A stretch of DNA of 5,996 nucleotides from Azoarcus sp. (GTDB taxonomy: Bacteria > Pseudomonadota > Gammaproteobacteria > Burkholderiales > Rhodocyclaceae), in contig JAIRWW010000034.1 in assembly GCA_031268685.1 (NCBI GenBank), positions 1 through 5,996 of the forward strand, given 5' to 3'. This document shows positions 1 to 5,426 of this stretch, in pieces. Positions within the stretch are counted from its first letter, which is position 1, and the number at the start of each line of letters is the position of its first letter. The position numbers were made by a program, and so were the translations under genes. Below the pieces are notes generated by a model. The model worked only from the letters and a program-made list of their open reading frames with translations, was not told where the DNA came from and ran no database searches.

Positions 1-2262
1 CAAGGGCAGCAGCATCTTCGACTCATCGATCACTTTCGCCAAAGGCGCGGGCTGCTCGAAACTCTCCCCCGGCCATTCGACGAGATGACGCACCACCGGA
101 TTCTCCATGAGAATCGGCCTGTTCCTGTCCAGGTCTTTCCATATATGGAAAGAAGAACATGCCAGAACTGCCAGCGCAGCGGTCTCGTCGATGCGATAAG
201 GAAGGCGCGCTTCCAACAGGCTGGCGCGTATTTTTGCAAACGCATGCGCCATGCCGTCATCGACTTCGCCGGGATCGTGGCTGGACAAAGCGTCAAACGC
301 CAGCCCCTGCGTAACGCGCAGCCATTCCAGCAAGCAAAGATTGGGCTGTGCTTCGGCATCCTCGCCGCCCGGGATAAAGTAATAAGCGCCCGTCCCAAGC
401 CCGCCGCCCAGTTTCACCGGCAAAAGGAAGAGCGGCGCTTTTGCCTCCTTGCCGTCGGGCATCGGGTAAATCAGCGCGCCCAGCGTCAGAAACAGGCAAT
501 GGCTGCCAGTCTCCTGCTCAAGCGTTTCCGCCTCGCGCTTCAACGCCCGCAGGCCTGCGGCGTGGCTTGCCCGATCCAGCCCCGAAAACACGCAGTGATC
601 GCTGGCGAAGCGGTTTCTAACGAATCCGGATGAAGTTACATCCCCGCAATCCTTGTCCATGGCCTGGAAGCTGGAATCTTCCAGACTCGCACAATGCAGC
701 TTTCCGCCCTTGCGGAGAGCTTCGCCGATCTCGCCCAACATCCCGTCCGGCACGACCAGATCGACTGCCTGGCCATTGCCCGGCATGTTGAGAAGCGGAT
801 CGCGCAGATCGAAATCGAAAAGCGCCCGTTTCCATTGCCTGATCCGGGCTGGCGAGTCGTCCTTGCGTTCGGGGATCGCTACAGCGGCGGCGTCCTCTGT
901 TCCTGATGCTTCCGGAAGCTCCATGTAATGCCGTTCGCCCTGAGGCTGTCCAAGGGCATTGCTTGTGGAATCATGGGCTTCGGCAGGCTCAGCCTGAGCG
1001 CAGGAGAGTCGATCAGGGCTTACTTCGTGTGTCTCGTATGTCTCAGTCGCTTCGGGTATGCTGTTGTGCAGCACTGGCAACCACGATACGAAAGGCCGCC
1101 CGACGCGCAAGCGGGACTCGTCGCTGGCCTGTAAAGCTTCTTCGTCCGTCAACAACCCTGGCAATGGAAAAATGCCGTTTTTCCGGCATTGTGGGATCAC
1201 CACTGCCGCTTCCAGTTCCTGGACGGCCTCGCGCGCATATTCGATGGCTTTTTTCGCGGCAGTGCGAAAGCCCGCGATGTGTTTGCCCGGCTGTATGTTG
1301 CCGAGTTCCACCGGGATGATCGTCTTCGTCTCTATCAGGTTCGTAATGACGTTGGACGCTCCGATAACCATCTCGCCCAAGAACTCGAAGCCCTTGCCTC
1401 CGCCAAGAACCAGGGAATACTCCAGATCGGAGACGGCGATGACCGCGGGGAAAACGCGCGTCGCGGCAATGATGATTATGGCTTGAAGCCCCGCCGCCTC
1501 ACAGCACGCCGCATACGTTACCGCAAGGTCGATGCTGGCGCCGGAGCGTCCTGCCAGCAATTCACCCGTGGCTTTCACCTTTCGTATCGCGGAGGCGGAA
1601 GATTCGGGCGAATCGGTGCATACGATGCGCTCACGGCACATTGCTTGATAAATAGCCCCGGCGATGAGCTTGGCGCGTCCGAAACCGGCCTCATAGCCTT
1701 CCAGCGCGCCCGTTCCCGTTTTTTTGAGCAGAAAATCCGAAGCGGCTTGCAAAAGCCTCGTTACTGCATGGCTGTTGGGCTGTACGAAAGCAGCAATAGC
1801 GTGGCGCAGGCCGGGAAAGTCGAGAAATTCATCGGCAGCGCCGATTTCGACCGCCGCGGTCAGCAAGGGCCATGCATTTTCTTCGTCCTGGTTCTTCTGG
1901 GCGGGACGTGCGCCAATTACCAGAACGGCGCTCCTCCCATTGCGCCGGGCAGTCAACAGCGCATCGAATTCTGCGAAACGCGCATGTTCGGCGAAACGGA
2001 TGGCGTTTCCCGCGGCAATCGTTCTTTCTTCACGATAAACGATCCGCTGTGCGGTATCGTCCCCTATGGCCAAATCAATTGTGAGTTCGATACCGGCCAG
2101 TTCGTTCCCCGTTTCATTGTGGACGGCGACGGCCCGCAAGAACGGAAACTGACACGCGATCAGGGCAATGTTGATCCGCGTCTGGAATTCAGCCTGAAGC
2201 CGGATTCCAGACGCCGCGCAATCCGTGACCTCATAGACCGCGATCTGATTTTTATTGAGCAC
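1..2262 (-). CDS. DUF4011-type large helicase protein, N-terminal 754 residues (runs off left edge)
   Basis: The reading frame is open from a GTG at 2262 down to base 1. The GTG has GGAG seven bases upstream, and an in-frame stop at 2341-2343 limits any longer start. Residues about 20-115 are beta-rich and Ig-like (R-I-N-I-A-L, then L-R-A-V-A-V-H-N-E-T). Residues about 150-360 match the transglutaminase-like domain of this family (AAFVQPNSHAVTRLL; ALEGYEAGFGRAKLIAGAIY; LAVTYAACCEAAGL). Its usual G-T-C-L-D-L and G-H-A-F motifs read G-A-S-I-D-L (Ser243) and T-R-V-F (Arg269), so the site looks inactive. A polar linker spans about 400-473. DUF4011 starts at about 475 (WKRALFDFDLRDPLLNM) and continues through PLFLLPVKL (about 610-618) and FHIWKDLD (about 706-713). 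Family members continue into an SF1 helicase and often a DUF3320/Vsr-like nuclease, all outside this window. The role is inferred: nucleic-acid remodelling, possibly phage defence. The family call is strong; the function is uncertain. Confidence 0.86.
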   Translation of the reverse strand, partial: MLNKNQIAVYEVTDCAASGIRLQAEFQTRINIALIACQFPFLRAVAVHNETGNELAGIELTIDLAIGDDTAQRIVYREERTIAAGNAIRFAEHARFAEFDALLTARRNGRSAVLVIGARPAQKNQDEENAWPLLTAAVEIGAADEFLDFPGLRHAIAAFVQPNSHAVTRLLQAASDFLLKKTGTGALEGYEAGFGRAKLIAGAIYQAMCRERIVCTDSPESSASAIRKVKATGELLAGRSGASIDLAVTYAACCEAAGLQAIIIIAATRVFPAVIAVSDLEYSLVLGGGKGFEFLGEMVIGASNVITNLIETKTIIPVELGNIQPGKHIAGFRTAAKKAIEYAREAVQELEAAVVIPQCRKNGIFPLPGLLTDEEALQASDESRLRVGRPFVSWLPVLHNSIPEATETYETHEVSPDRLSCAQAEPAEAHDSTSNALGQPQGERHYMELPEASGTEDAAAVAIPERKDDSPARIRQWKRALFDFDLRDPLLNMPGNGQAVDLVVPDGMLGEIGEALRKGGKLHCASLEDSSFQAMDKDCGDVTSSGFVRNRFASDHCVFSGLDRASHAAGLRALKREAETLEQETGSHCLFLTLGALIYPMPDGKEAKAPLFLLPVKLGGGLGTGAYYFIPGGEDAEAQPNLCLLEWLRVTQGLAFDALSSHDPGEVDDGMAHAFAKIRASLLEARLPYRIDETAALAVLACSSFHIWKDLDRNRPILMENPVVRHLVEWPGESFEQPAPLAKVIDESKMLLPL
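134..153. repeat. 20-bp perfect palindrome inside the helicase gene
   Basis: The half-site TCTTTCCATA is followed directly by its exact reverse complement, with no spacer. It encodes residues about 704-710 in the FHIWKDLD segment of the DUF4011 domain, which is conserved in the family, so protein constraint explains part of it. It could be a protein-binding site or coincidence. Confidence 0.85.
931..1004. repeat. inverted pair of a REP-like dispersed repeat in the helicase linker
   Basis: Arm one (931-957) begins CCGTTCGCCCTGAG and ends AAGGGC. Arm two (975-1004) is in opposite orientation, with GGGCTTCGGCAGGCTCAG and then CCTGAGCG. Both resemble, from memory, the dispersed proteobacterial repeat that reads C-T-T-C-G-A-C-A-G-G-C-T-C-A-G followed by a G-C-G-A-A-C-G type end. 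Arm one differs from that at two positions. A 17-base spacer separates them, and GCTCAG-C-CTGAGC within arm two is itself palindromic. The frame stays open, and the repeat encodes residues about 420-444 of the Ala/Glu-rich linker. Confidence 0.6.
1027..1044 (-). repeat. 9-bp tandem duplication in the helicase linker
   Basis: GAGACATAC and GAGACACAC lie head-to-tail on the coding strand and give E-T-Y/E-T-H. The third-to-last base differs between copies. Beside the REP-like pair, it shows that the linker has grown by small repeats. Confidence 0.6.
1171..1190 (-). repeat. terminator-like hairpin inside the helicase gene
   Basis: On the coding (minus) strand AATGCCG, loop GAAAAA and CGGCATT form a perfect 7-bp stem. 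With the bases after it, the 3' arm ends in a run of five T. It encodes residues about 358-364, at the end of the transglutaminase-like domain. The shape is that of a modest intrinsic terminator, but the stem is only half GC. Confidence 0.5.
2178..2214 (-). repeat. long inverted repeat at codons 17-29 of the helicase gene
   Basis: GCGTCTGGAAT (2178-2188) pairs perfectly with ATTCCAGACGC (2204-2214), an 11-bp stem. One T/G pair and one further C-G pair extend it to 13 positions around an 11-base loop. It lies about 50-85 bases into the coding region, where stable structure could slow translation. The encoded segment fits the family, so it is real coding sequence. Confidence 0.8.
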
Positions 2263-2269
2263 TTCCTTA

Positions 2270-2273
2270 CTCC
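2270..2273 (-). promoter_or_regulatory. Shine-Dalgarno for the DUF4011 helicase gene
   Basis: GGAG on the minus strand lies seven bases before the GTG at 2262. It decides the start, because no ATG exists in this frame between the upstream stop at 2341-2343 and the GTG. A TTG at 2317-2319 is the only other upstream candidate, and it has no comparable site. Confidence 0.6.
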
Positions 2274-2293
2274 GTGCGCGGACGCAAGTCCGG

Positions 2294-2299
2294 ATTGTA
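2294..2299 (-). promoter_or_regulatory. possible -10 box for the helicase gene
   Basis: TACAAT on the minus strand matches the sigma-70 -10 consensus at 5 of 6 bases. It would give a leader of roughly 25 bases before the GTG start. No good -35 lies at 16-18 bases; TTGCCG is present but only 14 bases away. A small inverted repeat (CGGAC, loop GCAA, GTCCG; 2279-2292) sits just downstream and could be an operator or leader hairpin. This is weak evidence from position and a single hexamer. Confidence 0.25.
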
Positions 2300-2379
2300 T
2301 GCCATGAAATGCGCGGCAACCCGTACCATACCGTTTCGGACTAAACTTGGTTCGTTTCGATGAAGCGTTTTCTTTACTC

Positions 2380-2904
2380 ATGCCGATCAAGTCACGCATT
2401 CGCGCCATTCCCGGCTTTCCACGACAAGGTGTCACGTTCCGTGACATCACGACTTTACTCAAGGACGCCGCCGGCTTCCGGCTTGCCATTCACAAGCTGA
2501 TAAACCGCTACAGCGGGAAAAAAATCCACAAAGTAGCCGCCATCGAATCGCGCGGTTTCATCGTCGGCGCGCCGCTTGCCTATGCGCTGGGGGCTGGTTT
2601 CGTGCCGGTTCGCAAAAAAGGCAAACTCCCCGCCGAAACAATTGGCTGTGACTACGTTTCGGAGTACGGAACAGATCGTATCGAAATCCATACCGACGCC
2701 GTCGCCCAAGGCGAGCGTATTCTCCTCGTCGACGACCTTCTCGCCACCGGCGGTACAGCCGAAGCCGCATATAAACTGCTGTGCGGAACTGGCTGTTCCG
2801 TTATCGAATGCGCCTTCCTCGTCGACTTGCCAAGTCTTGGCGGCCGTGAGCGCCTGGAAAGGCTTGGGATCAAGGTCTTTACACTGGTGGAATTTAACGA
2901 TTGA
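2380..2904 (+). CDS. apt: adenine phosphoribosyltransferase
   Basis: Apt converts adenine and PRPP to AMP and pyrophosphate in the cytoplasm (purine salvage). From the ATG the product is 174 residues, against about 183 in E. coli. It keeps the Apt order: IPGFPRQGVTFRDITTLL near the N-terminus, ESRGFIVGAPLAYALGAGFVPVRKKGKLP (substrate region and flexible loop), EYGTDRIEIHTDAV, and the PRPP-binding motif ILLVDDLLATGGT at residues 114-126. The domain is complete, so the enzyme should be active. The start is uncertain. The ATG at 2380 has no clear Shine-Dalgarno. An in-frame TTG at 2347 would add 11 residues and has only a GGA six bases upstream. The ATG is chosen because homology begins two residues after it. 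It lies divergent to the helicase gene and 113 bases upstream of the dipeptidase gene, with no clear terminator between, so co-transcription is possible. Confidence 0.95.
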   Translation: MPIKSRIRAIPGFPRQGVTFRDITTLLKDAAGFRLAIHKLINRYSGKKIHKVAAIESRGFIVGAPLAYALGAGFVPVRKKGKLPAETIGCDYVSEYGTDRIEIHTDAVAQGERILLVDDLLATGGTAEAAYKLLCGTGCSVIECAFLVDLPSLGGRERLERLGIKVFTLVEFND

Positions 2905-2912
2905 ACGCTTTT

Positions 2913-2936
2913 TTTGTCCTGGGTTTTGTCCTGGGT
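2913..2936 (+). repeat. 12-bp perfect tandem repeat, two copies
   Basis: TTTGTCCTGGGT occurs twice head-to-tail immediately after the apt stop codon. It is not in a gene. Slippage duplication is the simplest origin; no function can be assigned. Confidence 0.8.
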
Positions 2937-3006
2937 ATCTCGGAATTTCGCTTCGGTATCTGGAAGAGCAGGGCATCTGGTACATTGAGTGTTTTCGTTC
3001 CCATAT

Positions 3007-3010
3007 GGGG
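3007..3010 (+). promoter_or_regulatory. Shine-Dalgarno deciding a GTG start
   Basis: GGGG, followed by AAATAGC, lies seven bases before GTG 3018. This favours GTG over the ATG at 3033, which has only a weak purine stretch. The site is half of a near-palindrome, TTCCC-ATAT-GGGGAA (2998-3012). Confidence 0.5.
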
Positions 3011-3017
3011 AAATAGC

Positions 3018-4388
3018 GTGAATATCGTGAAAATGCGCATATCGGCGAGCGTATTCGCCTGGACATTTGCCCTTCTATTTGCTTGCGGCCTGGCCTGTGC
3101 GGCGCGGGCAGACGAAATTGCATCACCGGCGATTGCCATAGCACCCTATCCGCCGAAAGGGTTTGTGTACGTGCGCGACGCAATACCCGAGGCGGCGCTG
3201 GAAATACGCTATTTCGGCACCGGCAATTTCATGGGAGCGCGGGTGGACGGATACGACGCGCCCGAAGCCATCCTCAGCGCCGAAGCCGCCGCCGCGCTCA
3301 AGGCAGCGGGCAGGGATCTGCGCGGAAAAGGCTACGGACTCAAGATTTTCGATGCGTATCGCCCCGAGTGGGCGGTCAGGCATTTTGTGCGCTGGGCAAA
3401 AGATTTAACAGATACCAAAAACAAGGCATCGTTTTACCCCGATGTCGACAAGGCGAGATTGTTTGAATTGGGCTATATCGCGGAAAAATCGGCCCACTCT
3501 CGCGGCAGCACTGTCGATCTGAGCCTCGTCGATCTAAAAAGCGGCCAAGATGTCGATATGGGATCGCATTTCGACTTTTTCGGCGGAATTTCCCACCATG
3601 GTTCCAAACTCGTCACGGCACAGCAGGGAGCCAATCGCAACACCCTGCGTGAAGCGATGGAGGCGCGCGGTTTCAAGCGGCTCGAAGCCGAATGGTGGCA
3701 TTACACCCTGAAAAACGAACCGTATCCCAGCACTTACTTCGATTTTCCAGTGGCTGGCGCATCTGCGCCAGATCCGGCTATGCAGCGGACGCTGGATGCA
3801 CATGCCGGCGATGCCGTCCGTCTTGTCGTCGTGTCCGGAAAACCAGGCGCAGCAGCCAACAGGGCGCTTGTACACGCATATTCCAAAACCAAGGCCGATG
3901 GCGTCTGGACATTGCGCTTTTCCACCGATGCCTGGCTTGGAAAAAACGGATTCCGGCAAGACAAACGCGAAGGCGATGGCGCAACGCCCATCGGCGTCTT
4001 CACGTTTGGCCGCGCATTCGGCATTGCCGACGACCCGGGTTCGGCAACGCCCTATACAAAAGTGACGGAGACCGATGTGTGGGTCGATGATCCTGCCTCC
4101 AGACGCTACAACCAGTGGGCGCGCGCCGACGATCCCAATGCCGATTGGCAGTCCGCCGAGCGGCTCTCGGAATACAAGAAAGCGTATAAATACGCCATTG
4201 CGGTAAATTACAACGTATCGCCCATTGTTCCAGGCAAAGGCTCGGCGATATTCCTGCATGCTGCGACCGGCAGGCCCACCGCGGGCTGCGTCGCAGTTCC
4301 GGAAGCGGCGATGGTGTTCTTTCTTGGTTTCGTCAGGGAAGGCAGCAAGATCGTTCTTGCGCCCTTGCTCAAGGATTCGCGCGATTGA
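3018..4388 (+). CDS. secreted D-Ala-D-Ala dipeptidase (VanX/DdpX) fused to L,D-transpeptidase (YkuD)
   Basis: This is a 456-residue two-domain peptidoglycan enzyme for the periplasm. Residues 1-31 form a signal peptide (basic start, hydrophobic 10-28, likely cleavage after A-R-A31). Residues about 45-245 are a peptidase M15D/VanX domain. Arg115 (YRP), His160 and Asp167 (SAHSRGSTVDL), Glu225 and His228 (EWWHY) match VanX R71, H116, D123, E181 and H184 with identical spacing, so zinc binding and D-Ala-D-Ala hydrolysis are expected. Residues about 262-450 are a YkuD domain of the COG3786 type: WLGKNGF, DKREGDGATPIGVF, VWVDDPASRRYNQW, then IFLHAATGRPTAGCVAVP with His414 and catalytic Cys424. Start choice: the GTG has a Shine-Dalgarno; ATG 3033 would lose five residues and keep the signal. 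There are no vanHA or vanRS neighbours, so cell-wall recycling or remodelling is likelier than vancomycin resistance. The pairing of activities in one chain is inferred from motifs. Confidence 0.93.
   Translation: MNIVKMRISASVFAWTFALLFACGLACAARADEIASPAIAIAPYPPKGFVYVRDAIPEAALEIRYFGTGNFMGARVDGYDAPEAILSAEAAAALKAAGRDLRGKGYGLKIFDAYRPEWAVRHFVRWAKDLTDTKNKASFYPDVDKARLFELGYIAEKSAHSRGSTVDLSLVDLKSGQDVDMGSHFDFFGGISHHGSKLVTAQQGANRNTLREAMEARGFKRLEAEWWHYTLKNEPYPSTYFDFPVAGASAPDPAMQRTLDAHAGDAVRLVVVSGKPGAAANRALVHAYSKTKADGVWTLRFSTDAWLGKNGFRQDKREGDGATPIGVFTFGRAFGIADDPGSATPYTKVTETDVWVDDPASRRYNQWARADDPNADWQSAERLSEYKKAYKYAIAVNYNVSPIVPGKGSAIFLHAATGRPTAGCVAVPEAAMVFFLGFVREGSKIVLAPLLKDSRD
3754..3771 (+). repeat. 8-bp perfect inverted repeat in the interdomain linker
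   Basis: CTGGCGCA and TGCGCCAG are separated by TC. The repeat encodes the Ala/Pro-rich linker after residue 245, exactly between the dipeptidase and transpeptidase domains. It could form an mRNA hairpin that pauses ribosomes between domains, or be a remnant of a short palindromic element. Confidence 0.7.
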
Positions 4389-5268
4389 GATGCATAAAAG
4401 CCGCGCCTGCCATTGACAGCGCTTCGCCAGGGAAAAACAGGTCGGTGCATGAACCCAGATTCATTTCGGCGGATTCGCGGATCTTTGGGAAGCTCTCGGG
4501 CGCCAGCCCGAGGTCGGCCCAGATACGTGGATCAATGCGCGCCAGCGCCTCCTCGCTTGACTCGTTGTAGCGGTCGGCTTTGCTGATGGCGAGGGCAAGG
4601 TGAAGCAATTCCGCCTCGAATGTGCGCTTGCCAGCCAACTGAGGCGTGATTTGCGCGCCTATGGTCTCAGCGAAACTTCGTGGCAGTCCCCAAGTATTCA
4701 TGAGCGCCGCGCCGGTTTCAGCGAAATCGCAGCCGATGATGCGGCGCTCGGCTGTGTGCAGCGGCTCATGCCCCGCATCGGCGGCATTTTGGGCACTGAC
4801 AGCCAGATCGGGGATGACCAAGTACATCACCAGATGCCCGATATCGGCAAGCAGCCCGATGACGAACAGGCGCTCGGAAGCAGGGTTGCAGGTTGCATGC
4901 GCCAGTTCGCGCGCGGCCAGCGCGGTCAACATACAGCCTTGCCAGTATTGTTTCATGTCCATGCTCAGGGGGCGGATGCCCTTGAATACGGAGCTTACCG
5001 ACATGGCCAGCACCAGTTCATGCGTTTGTTGCAGCCCGAGAATGGGGATGGCGCGCTCGACGCTTTCAATCTTGCGGCTGAAACCGTAGAAGGCGCTATT
5101 GACCAGCTTCAGTACGCTGGCGGCGAGGGCCGGGTCGGCTTCCATCAGGAGTACGACTTTGCTGATAGACACTTCCGGCGATTCGAGCTGTTCGCGGACG
5201 CAGTAATACACAGCGGGCAGCACGGCAAGCGACTCGATGTTGGCGACGAGTTCCTGAGCAGAGTGCAT
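4369..5268 (-). CDS. HDOD-domain signalling protein
   Basis: The product has 299 residues. Residues about 10-210 form an HDOD domain: LPAVYYCVREQL, then EADPALAASVLKLVNSAFYGFSRKIESVERAIPILGL (34 residues further split by no gap), ending around G-A-A-L-M-N-T-W-G-L-P (187-196). HDOD proteins are non-catalytic relatives of HD hydrolases that act in signalling, motility or stress control. Consistently, the metal-ligand positions are lost: Gly111 after W-Q, Ala141 in GLLADIGHL (Asp142 is kept), and Phe182 in DFAETGA. No GGDEF, EAL or receiver domain is attached, and about 90 C-terminal residues are unassigned. There is no transmembrane segment, so it is cytoplasmic. The ATG at 5268 lacks a strong Shine-Dalgarno. 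It lies 158 bases downstream of the suhB-like gene on the same strand. Its 3' end overlaps the dipeptidase gene by 20 bases. The partner and pathway are unknown. Confidence 0.9.
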   Translation of the reverse strand: MHSAQELVANIESLAVLPAVYYCVREQLESPEVSISKVVLLMEADPALAASVLKLVNSAFYGFSRKIESVERAIPILGLQQTHELVLAMSVSSVFKGIRPLSMDMKQYWQGCMLTALAARELAHATCNPASERLFVIGLLADIGHLVMYLVIPDLAVSAQNAADAGHEPLHTAERRIIGCDFAETGAALMNTWGLPRSFAETIGAQITPQLAGKRTFEAELLHLALAISKADRYNESSEEALARIDPRIWADLGLAPESFPKIRESAEMNLGSCTDLFFPGEALSMAGAAFMHLNRANP

Positions 5269-5331
5269 GATGGATTTCTATTCGATAGTCGTGGGTTGTC
5301 GTCGCTTGCCATTGGAACGGAAAGCCCGGAG

Positions 5332-5360
5332 ATGATAGCACCATTGCATGAGCGCGGTAA
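5332..5360 (-). promoter_or_regulatory. possible sigma-70 promoter for the HDOD gene
   Basis: On the minus strand, TTACCG (5355-5360; 3 of 6 consensus) and TATCAT (5332-5337; 5 of 6) are separated by 17 bases. It would give a leader of about 57 bases before the ATG at 5268. The -35 is weak, so this is a candidate only. Confidence 0.35.
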
Positions 5361-5382
5361 CATGGATATCGGAAATCATAGA

Positions 5383-5398
5383 ACCGCCCTGCGGCGGT
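5383..5398 (-). terminator. possible weak terminator hairpin after the suhB-like gene
   Basis: On the minus strand ACCGCC, loop GCAG, GGCGGT forms a 6-bp GC-rich stem beginning 29 bases after the suhB stop. The bases that follow (TTCTATGATTT) are only partly T-rich, so termination would be inefficient. It sits upstream of the proposed HDOD promoter, as expected if the two genes are separate units. Confidence 0.35.
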
Positions 5399-5426
5399 CC
5401 GCGTGGCGGCCCATGCGGTCGCGCGG

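Larger units (their letters stand above)
2263..2379. other. divergent intergenic region between helicase gene and apt
   Basis: These 117 bases separate two divergently transcribed genes and must hold both promoters. I see a candidate -10 for the minus-strand gene and the short GCAA-loop inverted repeat described in the -10 entry. I could not pick a convincing -35/-10 pair for apt. If apt starts at the upstream TTG (2347), the gap shrinks to 84 bases. Confidence 0.5.
2905..3017 (+). other. apt-dipeptidase intergenic region
   Basis: These 113 bases contain a perfect tandem repeat (2913-2936), a near-palindrome over the next gene's ribosome binding site (2998-3012), and a T-run after the apt stop with no stem before it. 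No strong sigma-70 promoter was found; TTGAGT at 2985 has no -10 at proper distance. The downstream gene may therefore be read through from apt or use a promoter I cannot recognise. Confidence 0.4.

Noticed and set aside
1..2262. Confirmed defence island
   Set aside because: The helicase family has defence members, but no second defence gene, integrase or phage gene is visible, and the motor and nuclease regions are outside the window.
1189..2307. Long plus-strand open frame of 372 codons
   Set aside because: It is antisense to the helicase gene, whose minus-strand translation matches a known family throughout. The plus-strand product has no recognisable domain.
2904..2920. Terminator after apt
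   Set aside because: There is a T-run, but no stem precedes it.
2901..3017. Upstream extension of the dipeptidase frame to a TTG overlapping the apt stop
   Set aside because: The frame is open, but the added 39 residues include a tandem-repeat-encoded F-V-L-G pair, sit ahead of a proper signal peptide, and lack a Shine-Dalgarno. GTG 3018 fits better.
3080..3101. Lipoprotein signal at the dipeptidase N-terminus (Cys residues 23 and 27)
   Set aside because: The residues before each Cys (L-F-A and G-L-A) do not fit a good lipobox, while A-R-A at 29-31 fits signal peptidase I.
3018..4388. Acquired vancomycin-resistance cluster
   Set aside because: Only the VanX-like domain is present. There is no VanH, VanA/B ligase or VanRS pair, and the apt, HDOD and suhB neighbours look chromosomal.
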